NCBI GenBank assembly: GCA_003660905.1
Contig: QMVB01000040.1
Span: forward strand, 1 to 7,962
Reading direction: 5' to 3'
Length of the DNA: 7,962 nucleotides
DNA from: Candidatus Nanohalarchaeota archaeon
GTDB taxonomy: Archaea; EX4484-52
Position numbers and translations under genes: made by a program. This document shows, one piece after another, positions 1 through 5,813 of the stretch (its first letter is position 1; the number at the start of each line of letters is the position of its first letter). The notes beneath the pieces were generated by a model, which was not told where the DNA came from, did no database searches, and saw nothing but the letters and a program-made list of their open reading frames with translations.

Positions 1-31
1 GCTTTTTTTGGAGCAAATTTCTTTTTGCCGA

Positions 32-254
32 AACTAAACTACTTGCGAAATTTTGCAGTTTAGTTGCGATGCAAAAAAAATACAAGCGATATTGATAGTA
101 TTTATGTGTTCTGCTTGTATATTTGACTGCGAGTGAGATTGAAATTAGCAGGCAAATATATTCGAAGGCGCAATTACCGCAACGAGTAATGCAAATTGCG
201 TTTGAGATTATATCACGCCACAATACTTGCATTACTTTTGTGCCGTGATATAAT
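32..254. repeat. Cluster of five consecutive inverted repeats (possible structured RNA or hairpin array)
   Basis: Five stem-capable inverted repeats follow each other almost without gaps. Arms are 32-40/57-65 (AACTAAACT, 9 bp), 80-87/113-120 (ATACAAGC, 8 bp), 118-130/148-160 (12 of 13 pairs), 169-175/194-200 (CGCAATT, 7 bp) and 207-217/244-254 (ATTATATCACG, 11 bp). The last stem continues after one mismatch with CACAA 219-223/TTGTG 238-242. Loops are 14-25 nt. The loop of the last hairpin (227-236) is perfectly complementary over 10 nt to 185-194, which would form a pseudoknot with the fourth element. A T6 run follows at 264-269 on the plus strand. No tRNA, rRNA, RNase P or SRP signature was recognised and the strand is unknown. 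The repeats are seen directly; a functional RNA is inference. Confidence 0.5.
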
Positions 255-466
255 TCAATTCACTTTTTTGATTGTATTTCTAAAAACTAAAAAGCGAAGT
301 TCCATAGGAAATCAAGGTCAGGGGGCATATAAAATATTCTTAATGTGTTTTAGGGGTTTTGTTGCTATTTTGTTTGAATAATTCATATTAAAAGAGAATC
401 AATTTTCGAAGAATTTGGCGATGCAATTGCTATAAGGTAAAAAAAGCATAACACAATAAACTTTTT
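255..466. other. Intergenic stretch without a supported gene
   Basis: No reading frame here resembles a protein. The only longer plus-strand frame (196-381) runs through the last hairpin of the upstream repeat cluster, has no ribosome binding site and has a composition typical of chance frames. A TATA-like TATAAAAT occurs at 328-335 on the plus strand, but no coding start follows at a sensible distance. Short palindromes (GCAATTGC at 423-430) are unremarkable in this composition. Confidence 0.5.
439..445 (-). terminator. Poly-T tract downstream of the MinD-like gene
   Basis: An uninterrupted run of seven A on the plus strand, i.e. T7 in the minus-strand transcript, lies about 21 nt after the stop codon of the MinD-like gene. 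Archaeal RNA polymerase terminates at oligo-T tracts without needing a hairpin, so this is a reasonable terminator candidate. The stop region itself (462-468) is A-rich in the transcript and would not terminate it. Confidence 0.35.
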
Positions 467-1231
467 TTAAATATTGAAAATAATGACTTTCAATTGTTCA
501 ATGATGTTTTCTTTTGGAACTTCTTCATCTACTAATTTATATGCCAGATTTTTCATTCTTCTTGAAGCTGTCAAATGAGGATCACTGTGGACTATTGGCT
601 GTTTCTTATACACAGAGCGCCTTATCTTGTGATGGTATGGTATTTCGCACACCACAGGCAGACCGACATATTCCTCGACATATTCTTTATTGTTTTCGTC
701 TTTTTCTCCCCTGACCTTGTTTAATACAATGCCAACTATATCTTTTTCTTTTAATTCAAGGAGTTTTTTTGTATGAAGCGCGTTTATTAGTGAGGCAGGA
801 TCAGGATTGGTTATAATAATGGAAATATCAGATGAATTTATCGCCGCCTGTACTTCTTCTCCAAGGCCTGCCGCAGCATCAATTAAAATCACATCGTATT
901 CTCCAAGCAGTTCGAAAATATGATTCTTTAAATCAAACTCTTTATTATCATATTTGAGCTTGGATAAAGAGGCAGGAATTATTGAAAAACCAATAGGGTG
1001 CCTGTATATTGCCTGCGTGATAAATGCCTTGCCGTCAAGCACATCATTTAATGTTATAAGATTATCTGTTGCTTCAATTCCGAGATGAATATGCAGGTTT
1101 GAGCCAGTGACATTCCCGTCAATTACAAGCACGTTTTTCCCTGCCTTTACAAGAGAAGTGCTTAGATTCGTAACAAGCGTTGTTTTTCCAACCCCGCCTT
1201 TTCCAGATACAACTGAAAGAATCCTTGTCAT
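467..1231 (-). CDS. minD: MinD/ParA-family P-loop ATPase
   Basis: A 254-residue SIMIBI-class ATPase of the MinD/ParA type. It has the deviant Walker A motif GKGGVGKTT (residues 10-18, with the signature lysine K11), a switch-I-like region at VIDGNVTGSNLH (about 36-47, D38) and Walker B VILID (114-118). Archaeal MinD homologues bind ATP, dimerise and usually act at the membrane or on partner proteins in spatial positioning. The specific role here is unknown, because neither MinC/MinE nor a ParB or partner gene is adjacent. The C-terminus (about 242-254, NIIEQLKVIIFNI) could be a membrane-targeting amphipathic helix like that of MinD. The start has no Shine-Dalgarno sequence, but a TATA-like element lies 25 nt upstream. 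It is 57 bp downstream of the TrmB gene on the same strand. The family assignment is secure; the symbol minD is used in the loose archaeal sense. Confidence 0.87.
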   Translation of the reverse strand: MTRILSVVSGKGGVGKTTLVTNLSTSLVKAGKNVLVIDGNVTGSNLHIHLGIEATDNLITLNDVLDGKAFITQAIYRHPIGFSIIPASLSKLKYDNKEFDLKNHIFELLGEYDVILIDAAAGLGEEVQAAINSSDISIIITNPDPASLINALHTKKLLELKEKDIVGIVLNKVRGEKDENNKEYVEEYVGLPVVCEIPYHHKIRRSVYKKQPIVHSDPHLTASRRMKNLAYKLVDEEVPKENIIEQLKVIIFNI

Positions 1232-1251
1232 AGTAATATATAGCTAATAAT

Positions 1252-1260
1252 CTTTAAAAA
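1252..1260 (-). promoter_or_regulatory. TATA-like box of the MinD-like gene (leaderless)
   Basis: On the minus strand the sequence reads TTTTTAAAG, centred about 25 nt upstream of the ATG at 1231. This is the archaeal TATA-to-transcription-start distance, so the mRNA would begin at or next to the start codon. The lack of any GGTGA-like site before the ATG agrees with leaderless translation. It suggests the ATPase has its own promoter even if read-through from the upstream regulator occurs. Confidence 0.4.
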
Positions 1261-1288
1261 TTATGTATTTTTTGCTGTTTTTGTTCAT

Positions 1289-2008
1289 TTACTCTTTTGC
1301 CATTTTCCACATAAAATTGAAGTATTTTTTATAACTCTCTGATATTTCTTTGCTTTTAATGAAAATTATCATTGGCTTTGATAAAATAATCAGATGTACA
1401 TAATCTCCATATACGACAAAAATAAGAGGACTGCAAAATGTTTTTGGCAGGTATTTTACCTTATCTTCTTCAGGATAATCAGGTGATTTTCCTTTTATTT
1501 CTTCATTGAGAATTATTTTGCCCTTTATTTTTTCTTTTCTTCTTTTCATCAAATGCTGGGGCATATAGTATTTGAGAAAATCAAAAATCTCTGCCTTGTT
1601 TGAATATACATACAGTGTTTTTTTAATTGTCAATTGATGCCTTAAGATATTCTTGATGCCTTGCTTATCATCATAGATATTGATGATTATATTTTCCTCT
1701 TCTTTTTTATGCTTGTATCTCCAGGAAAGTTCAGGCATTATTGATTCAAGATTTTTCTTTTTTTCTTCTAAAATATTGATAAGCGCTTTTGGATTTATAG
1801 CGCAATACTGCTTTTCATCGTTTTTTGTCACATAATTTACAATACCTAAATTTATCAGTTTTTTGATGATATTATGGCACCCTCTTCTTGTTATTTTAGT
1901 TTTCTCCATTATTTGGCTAATGGTTTTTGTATTTTTGCCTAAAAGAGCAACATAAACGCAAGCTTCTTTGTTCGTCAAACCAAACTCTTCAAGGAATTTC
2001 AAATCCAT
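1289..2008 (-). CDS. TrmB-family transcriptional regulator
   Basis: A 239-residue archaeal regulator. The N-terminal TrmB-type winged helix-turn-helix covers about residues 5-70: FGLTNKEACVYVALL, then the second and recognition helices around 29-51, with RRGCHNIIKKL as the likely recognition helix, and the wing near 58-70. A charged helical linker (about 74-105, EEKKKNLESI) is a probable dimerisation coiled coil. The C-terminal half (about 110-235) has the effector-domain pattern common in short TrmB-like proteins, including KVKYLP (about 184-189), VVYGDYVHLIILS (about 199-211) and IKSKEISESYKKYF near the end. It lacks the longer sugar-binding domain of Thermococcales TrmB, so the ligand need not be a sugar. 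It is divergent from the ABC transporter cluster, with a palindromic site between them, so it most likely controls that cluster and itself. It has no Shine-Dalgarno site; a TATA box 25 nt upstream points to a leaderless start. Confidence 0.85.
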   Translation of the reverse strand: MDLKFLEEFGLTNKEACVYVALLGKNTKTISQIMEKTKITRRGCHNIIKKLINLGIVNYVTKNDEKQYCAINPKALINILEEKKKNLESIMPELSWRYKHKKEEENIIINIYDDKQGIKNILRHQLTIKKTLYVYSNKAEIFDFLKYYMPQHLMKRRKEKIKGKIILNEEIKGKSPDYPEEDKVKYLPKTFCSPLIFVVYGDYVHLIILSKPMIIFIKSKEISESYKKYFNFMWKMAKE

Positions 2009-2027
2009 ATTATTATTGTCCTATTAA

Positions 2028-2037
2028 AATTTATATA
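2028..2037 (-). promoter_or_regulatory. TATA box of the TrmB-family gene
   Basis: On the minus strand TATATAAATT occupies this position, centred about 25 nt before the ATG at 2008, as expected for a leaderless archaeal transcript. The core TATATA is itself palindromic and could also serve the plus strand. In that case transcription of the transporter cluster would start near 2060, inside the adjacent palindrome. Confidence 0.5.
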
Positions 2038-2053
2038 GGTATTTGCTCCTTTT

Positions 2054-2075
2054 GGTGAATTACCCGTAGTTCACC
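2054..2075. promoter_or_regulatory. Candidate operator: 22-bp palindrome
   Basis: Arms GGTGAATTAC (2054-2063) and GTAGTTCACC (2066-2075) match as inverted repeats at 9 of 10 positions around a central CC, giving the symmetric pattern GGTGAAyTAC-ss-GTArTTCACC. It is the most prominent dyad between the divergent TrmB-family gene and the transporter cluster, and one helical-turn-spaced half-site per face fits a dimeric winged-helix protein. It lies upstream of the trmB TATA box and either upstream of, or over the start of, the transporter promoter, so activation and repression are both possible. Binding by the adjacent regulator is inferred from position. Confidence 0.55.
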
Positions 2076-2097
2076 TATTTTCATATTCTGCAAATGC

Positions 2098-2106
2098 CAT
2101 ATATTG
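2098..2106 (+). promoter_or_regulatory. Candidate TATA element of the ABC transporter cluster
   Basis: CATATATTG lies about 50 nt upstream of the chosen ATG at 2154. It would give a transcript starting near 2125-2130 with a leader of about 25-30 nt containing the ribosome binding site. The alternative is the symmetric TATATA at 2032-2037, which would give a leader of about 95 nt. The sequence alone does not decide between them. Confidence 0.3.
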
Positions 2107-2140
2107 AGGTAGGGTTGGCAACAATTCTAAATCAAGAAAA

Positions 2141-2149
2141 GAGGGTGAT
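2141..2149 (+). promoter_or_regulatory. Ribosome binding site deciding the start of the substrate-binding protein
   Basis: GAGGGTGAT contains GGTGAT, a perfect match to the complement of the archaeal 16S rRNA 3' end, and ends 4 nt before the ATG at 2154. The upstream in-frame ATG at 2094 has no such site and would add residues unlike a signal segment, so 2154 is preferred. Confidence 0.65.
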
Positions 2150-2153
2150 AAAA

Positions 2154-3182
2154 ATGGATAATAAAAAACAGAAGTATGTATTGATAATATTAGTCATAAT
2201 AGGAGTTATAGCAATTGGTTCTTACAGTATTCATTCAATAACAGGGCATACAATTGGTAGAACTTCAAAAACACAGGATGTTACAGTAATGATGCCTTTT
2301 CCGCCTTTAAGTATATGGGCGCCGTTTTATACTGCATTGGATAAAGGATATTATGAGAAAGAAGGATTGAATGTAAATATATTGCATAGCAATGAAGGTT
2401 CAATGGGATCTATTAAACAAGTTGTATCAGATAATGCTCAATTTGGATATGCAGGAGTAGAATCTATAGTTCTTGCCAGATCAAAAGATATGCCTGTGAT
2501 TGCAATATATAAAATTGAGCAAAGACAGCCGTTTAGGATTATTGCAAAAAAAGAGACAGGCATTGCAGAACTCAATGATCTGGTTGGAAAAAAATTTGCA
2601 ACGCCGTCTTTTGGCAGTTCAGCATATATAATAGACAGAATAATGCTGCACAAAGCAGGGGTGGATTACAATAAGATAGATTTTATTCCAACAGGTGCAA
2701 TGGCAAGATTACCATCTTTTTTGCAAAACAAAGTGGATGCAATGGACTCGCATCTGATCTATGAAATAATCTTAAATCTCCAGAACAAACCAATAAATGT
2801 AATTCAAGCAAGCGATTATACAAACATGCCTGGGATTCAGGTAATTACAAGCGAAAAGATGATAAAAGAAAATCCTGAACTGGTTGAAAAGTTTGTCAGG
2901 GCAACAAAAAAAGGGTTGGTGGATGCCATAGACAATCCTGAAGGAGCAATAGATTCTTTCATTGAATTTAGTCCTGAAGCTGCCGAAAAAAAGGAATTTA
3001 ATCTTGCCTTATGGAAAAAGCACATAGACGAAATATTGCTGGATGAAAACGGTCAAATACCAAATGGAAAGTTTTCATACAACAAATGGGCTGAAGCTCA
3101 AAATGAACTGGATGATGTAGGTTTGCTCGATAAGAAAACTCCTGTTTCAGAGATGTACACAAACAAATTCCTCCCAAACTAA
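2154..3182 (+). CDS. ABC transporter substrate-binding protein, NMT1/THI5-like (SsuA/TauA/ThiY type)
   Basis: A 342-residue extracytoplasmic solute-binding protein. After a short basic head it has one hydrophobic helix (about residues 8-25), probably an uncleaved membrane anchor; no lipobox cysteine is present. The linker SITGHTIGRTSKT is followed by a periplasmic-binding-protein type II fold. Hallmarks are PLSIWAPFYTALDKGYYEKEG (51-71, the canonical 'pfyvA.ekGyy.keGl' segment), GYAGVESIVLARSKDMPVIAI (98-118), LVGKKFATPSFGSSAYII (143-160) and AMDSHLIYE (196-204). The family binds small organic ligands such as thiamine pyrimidine precursors, aliphatic sulfonates, taurine or nitrate and hands them to a cognate permease; the substrate cannot be read from this sequence. 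The permease starts 40 bp downstream and the ATPase follows, giving a complete importer. The start was chosen by the GGTGAT site. Confidence 0.86.
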   Translation: MDNKKQKYVLIILVIIGVIAIGSYSIHSITGHTIGRTSKTQDVTVMMPFPPLSIWAPFYTALDKGYYEKEGLNVNILHSNEGSMGSIKQVVSDNAQFGYAGVESIVLARSKDMPVIAIYKIEQRQPFRIIAKKETGIAELNDLVGKKFATPSFGSSAYIIDRIMLHKAGVDYNKIDFIPTGAMARLPSFLQNKVDAMDSHLIYEIILNLQNKPINVIQASDYTNMPGIQVITSEKMIKENPELVEKFVRATKKGLVDAIDNPEGAIDSFIEFSPEAAEKKEFNLALWKKHIDEILLDENGQIPNGKFSYNKWAEAQNELDDVGLLDKKTPVSEMYTNKFLPN

Positions 3183-3194
3183 TTTTCTTCTTCT

Positions 3195-3204
3195 TTTTAT
3201 ATTT
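3195..3204 (+). promoter_or_regulatory. Possible internal promoter (and T-rich terminator) between binding protein and permease
   Basis: TTTTATATTT is centred about 24 nt before the permease ATG at 3223, and no Shine-Dalgarno sequence precedes that ATG, which is the arrangement of a leaderless start. The whole 3183-3211 stretch is T-rich, so part of the upstream transcript could also terminate here. Together these would allow the binding protein to be made in excess over the membrane components. Confidence 0.35.
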
Positions 3205-3222
3205 TTCTTTTAATTAATAATC

Positions 3223-4008
3223 ATGAACAAAAAAATAATTTCTTTGCAGATTTTTGTTTTTGTTGGATTTATTTTCCTCTGGAAGTTCGTAATTTTTGTC
3301 TTTAACTTCCCGGAATTCATCCTGCCGCAACCAGAAACTGTTTTTATCCAGTGGTATCTGCTGCTAAAAAGCGGTCTTCTTCTTAAACACACAATGGTTA
3401 CCTTGTCTGAAACACTCATAGGCTTTACAATCGGCATTTTTCTTGGCATTGTTCCAGGATATTTTGTCGCAAAATCAAGCAAAATAGACCAGACTCTTTC
3501 TCCTTATCTTGTTGCACTCCAAACTGCCCCGAAAATTGCTCTTGCGCCTTTGATTGTAATGTGGTTTGGTTTTGGGATTTTATCAAAAATAATCATTGTT
3601 GCACTAATTGTCTTCTTTCCGATTTTGGTAAACATAATTGTCGGGATAAGGAGCGTTGACAAAAATCTGCTTGATCTGATGAAAATCCTGAATGCATCTA
3701 AACTGCAGGTCTTAAGGCTCGTGGAATTGCCGGCATCAATGCCGGTATTGTTTGCTGCATTCAAGACAGGAATAACTCTTGCAGTTATTGGCGCAGTTGT
3801 TGGAGAATTTATCGGGGCAAATGAAGGTTTGGGCTATCTTACAATTTATGCAGCAGGGCTGATGGACACCCCGCAGGTTTTTGTCGCAATTTTCCAGCTG
3901 ACCATTATTGGAATATTATTGTATTTGCTTATAGATTATATAGAAGGGAAAATAATCCCATGGTACAGAGAAGGTGAAGTAGATGTTGTTAAAAATGCAG
4001 AATATTGA
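3223..4008 (+). CDS. ABC transporter permease, SsuC/TauC/ThiX type
   Basis: A 261-residue inner-component permease of the binding-protein-dependent type. Hydrophobic segments lie near residues 5-27, 61-83, 97-118, 121-142, about 174-196 and 220-239, giving about six membrane helices, the usual topology. FILPQPETVF (32-41) matches the conserved 'lPsP..v' after the first helix. The cytoplasmic EAA-type coupling loop is near 152-172 (MKILNASKLQVLRLVELPASMP), which docks on the ATPase. The protein forms the substrate channel as a homodimer with two copies of the downstream ATPase. It overlaps the ATPase gene by 26 bp, indicating translational coupling. The start lacks a ribosome binding site and may be leaderless from an internal promoter. 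The family is clear; the transported compound is not. Confidence 0.87.
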   Translation: MNKKIISLQIFVFVGFIFLWKFVIFVFNFPEFILPQPETVFIQWYLLLKSGLLLKHTMVTLSETLIGFTIGIFLGIVPGYFVAKSSKIDQTLSPYLVALQTAPKIALAPLIVMWFGFGILSKIIIVALIVFFPILVNIIVGIRSVDKNLLDLMKILNASKLQVLRLVELPASMPVLFAAFKTGITLAVIGAVVGEFIGANEGLGYLTIYAAGLMDTPQVFVAIFQLTIIGILLYLLIDYIEGKIIPWYREGEVDVVKNAEY

Positions 4009-4714
4009 ATTGGTCTATTGTTCGGGCAAAAAGCAAGTCAAAGCCCTCGACAATATCTCTGTGGACGTGGAAAAAGGAGAGTTCCTCTCTATTGTCGGAC
4101 CTTCGGGATGCGGGAAAACAACGATTTTGAAAATCATTGCCAGGTTGATAAATCCAACAAAAGGAAAGATAATCAAGCCGGATGATTTTGAAGTCGGATA
4201 TGTTTTCCAGAATTCAACCCTGCTGAAATGGAGAAGCATCATCGACAATATTGCATTGCCTCTTGAAATCAAAGGAATAGAAAAACAAGAGGCATACTCA
4301 AAAGCAGAAGAAGCCATGAATATAGTTGAGTTGGAAGAGTTCAGGGATGCTTATCCAAAAGATTTAAGCGGAGGGATGAGGCACAGGGCTGCAATTGCAA
4401 GAGCTTTAGTTTATGACCCGGAAATTTTACTGATGGACGAGCCATTTGGCGCCCTTGATGAGCCGACAAGATTGAAACTTAATGTTGAAATTAACAGAAT
4501 TTGGATAAAGACCCACAGGACTGTAATTTTTGTCACGCACAATGTCGGCGAGGCTGTTTTTTTGTCAAATAGAGTTGCAGTACTTTCAAAAAGACCAGCG
4601 CATATAAAAAAGATAATTAAAATTGACCTGCCAAAACAAAGGACTTTAGAAATTCTGGACTCTGAAAAATACATAAAACAAGTTTTGAAGATAAGGAAAA
4701 TTTTTAGCCAATAG
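3983..4714 (+). CDS. ABC transporter ATP-binding protein, SsuB/TauB/ThiZ type
   Basis: A 243-residue nucleotide-binding subunit that powers import. All motifs are present in order: Walker A GPSGCGKT (39-46), Q-loop VFQNSTLLKWR (74-84, Q76), signature LSGGM (128-132) followed by RHRAAIARAL, Walker B ILLMDEP (148-154), D-loop FGALDE (155-160) and H-loop FVTHNVGEAV (183-192, H186). The family usually has LSGGMRQR, so the histidine in LSGGMRHR is a small deviation outside the catalytic residues. There is no extra C-terminal regulatory domain. The ATG at 3983 is supported by GGTGA at 3973-3977 with 5 nt spacing; the next in-frame ATG (3995) has a worse position. The gene begins inside the permease gene and belongs to the same transcript. 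Confidence 0.93.
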   Translation: MLLKMQNIELVYCSGKKQVKALDNISVDVEKGEFLSIVGPSGCGKTTILKIIARLINPTKGKIIKPDDFEVGYVFQNSTLLKWRSIIDNIALPLEIKGIEKQEAYSKAEEAMNIVELEEFRDAYPKDLSGGMRHRAAIARALVYDPEILLMDEPFGALDEPTRLKLNVEINRIWIKTHRTVIFVTHNVGEAVFLSNRVAVLSKRPAHIKKIIKIDLPKQRTLEILDSEKYIKQVLKIRKIFSQ

Positions 4715-4718
4715 GTGA
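4714..4718 (+). promoter_or_regulatory. Ribosome binding site of the NurA-domain gene
   Basis: GGTGA overlaps the final base of the ATPase stop codon (TAG at 4712-4714) and precedes the ATG at 4727 by 8 nt. It favours that ATG over the GTG at 4715, which is itself part of the GGTGA motif. The site indicates re-initiation directly after the transporter ATPase. Confidence 0.6.
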
Positions 4719-4726
4719 AATATAAT

Positions 4727-5797
4727 ATGCTCTCAAAAAATAATATAAAAGAATGCGTCCTTGAATTAAAAAATCAATTAAAGCCGCAGGAAAAAGGAGA
4801 TATTGCTTTTTTTAGGAACAAAGAGAAGTATATACCTCATAAGATAAATAAGGAGTATTTCAAGGATATTAAAAGGACAGGCACTTTTGGGAAGAGGAAA
4901 GTCGCATTCATTGACGGAGGAAACAATACGATTTTGTCTGCATCTAATTTTTGCGTTGTGCTTAATCGTCTTCATTTCTCCTTGTATGAGAATAACATCC
5001 GCCTAAAGCCGTTGATTGCCGATACAGTTGAGTTTATATCAGTCTGCACTTCTGTAGTGCAGGACAATGAGATATATTTCAATATCAATATTGCTTCAGA
5101 TAATAAATTGTTTGATGGATGCAGGACAATAAATATTTCCTCTGTGGATAAGTCAATCAGTTCAGGTCTTTACAGGGCAAAGATAAGCAAAATCGCAGAT
5201 GTCGCAAGAAAGTATGCAGAATGGAACTATGCTAAGCAAATAGCTGAGGAACAGCTTGATGTTGGAGACGTAATATTAAGGGACGGAACTTTGGAAGCGC
5301 GCTTTACAGGGGAGGTGAACTTTGCAGACGCAGCATACGAGGCATGCATGAAAAAAAACATTGCTTTTGTAGGTGTTGCCAAAACAACAACACTTTTTAC
5401 AAATACAGGGGCGAATTTTGCATCAGTGCTTGGTTCTCATGCTCCTATGAATAAGATATGGTATTATTATCCTATAGTCGACATCAATTCAAAATACCAC
5501 AGAGCAAAAATGTATTTTTCAAAAATGCACAAAAAATCAAGCCGCATTTTAAGGGTTGACCTGTTCAATGAGTCAAAATGCGACATAGACGAATTGTTTT
5601 GGCTCCTTGCAGACAATTCAAAAGATCCCTGCTTTTTCGGCTATCCTTACGGCTTGATTGAAGCGCACAAGATGGCGCTTGTAACAAACAAGGAACTCCA
5701 GTACTATAAAACAATGGCGTCTGCTTACCTTGACAAATCATCCATGTCGGATTTAAGTTCACAGGACGGGCATGACGAACTGGACCGGGCCGTATAA
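4727..5797 (+). CDS. nurA: NurA-domain nuclease-family protein
   Basis: A 356-residue protein with the pattern of the NurA domain, the archaeal 5'-3' nuclease that normally works with the HerA translocase in DNA end resection. Visible family motifs are VAFIDGGNNT (59-68, with the metal-binding D63), VILRDGTLE (182-190, D186), AFVGVAKTTTLF (213-224, K219), YHRAKMYFSKM (257-267) and FGYPYGLIEAHKMAL (304-318). These recur across NurA proteins in this order, with the two acidic residues in motifs I and IV-like positions retained, so activity is plausible. No HerA gene lies in the window. The gene follows the transporter ATPase by 12 bp and is probably co-transcribed with it, an unusual setting whose meaning is unknown. 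The domain call is from remembered motifs, not a search; nuclease activity is inference. Confidence 0.78.
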   Translation: MLSKNNIKECVLELKNQLKPQEKGDIAFFRNKEKYIPHKINKEYFKDIKRTGTFGKRKVAFIDGGNNTILSASNFCVVLNRLHFSLYENNIRLKPLIADTVEFISVCTSVVQDNEIYFNINIASDNKLFDGCRTINISSVDKSISSGLYRAKISKIADVARKYAEWNYAKQIAEEQLDVGDVILRDGTLEARFTGEVNFADAAYEACMKKNIAFVGVAKTTTLFTNTGANFASVLGSHAPMNKIWYYYPIVDINSKYHRAKMYFSKMHKKSSRILRVDLFNESKCDIDELFWLLADNSKDPCFFGYPYGLIEAHKMALVTNKELQYYKTMASAYLDKSSMSDLSSQDGHDELDRAV

Positions 5798-5798
5798 T

Positions 5799-5813
5799 AT
5801 AGGATAATCCTAT
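5799..5813. repeat. Short perfect palindrome between convergent genes
   Basis: ATAGGAT and ATCCTAT form a 7-bp inverted repeat around a single A, just after the stop of the NurA-domain gene and touching the end of the broken Nudix gene. The one-base spacer makes an RNA hairpin unlikely, and no T-run follows on either strand. It may be a chance dyad or a protein-binding site. Confidence 0.25.

Noticed and set aside
196..381. A 61-residue plus-strand reading frame
   Set aside because: It runs through the 207-254 inverted repeat, has no ribosome binding site or TATA box at the right distance, and its residue composition resembles translated non-coding AT-rich DNA.
2094..2153. A longer N-terminus for the binding protein starting at ATG 2094
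   Set aside because: The extra 20 residues precede the basic-plus-hydrophobic signal anchor and lack a ribosome binding site, whereas ATG 2154 has GGTGAT at good spacing.
3973..3982. GGTGAAGTAG as a second copy of the operator half-site
   Set aside because: It is the ribosome binding site of the ABC ATPase with correct spacing to ATG 3983, and no inverted partner lies next to it.
4715..4726. GTG at 4715 as start of the NurA-domain gene
   Set aside because: It is part of the GGTGA ribosome binding site that serves the ATG at 4727, and nothing upstream of the GTG fits as its own site.
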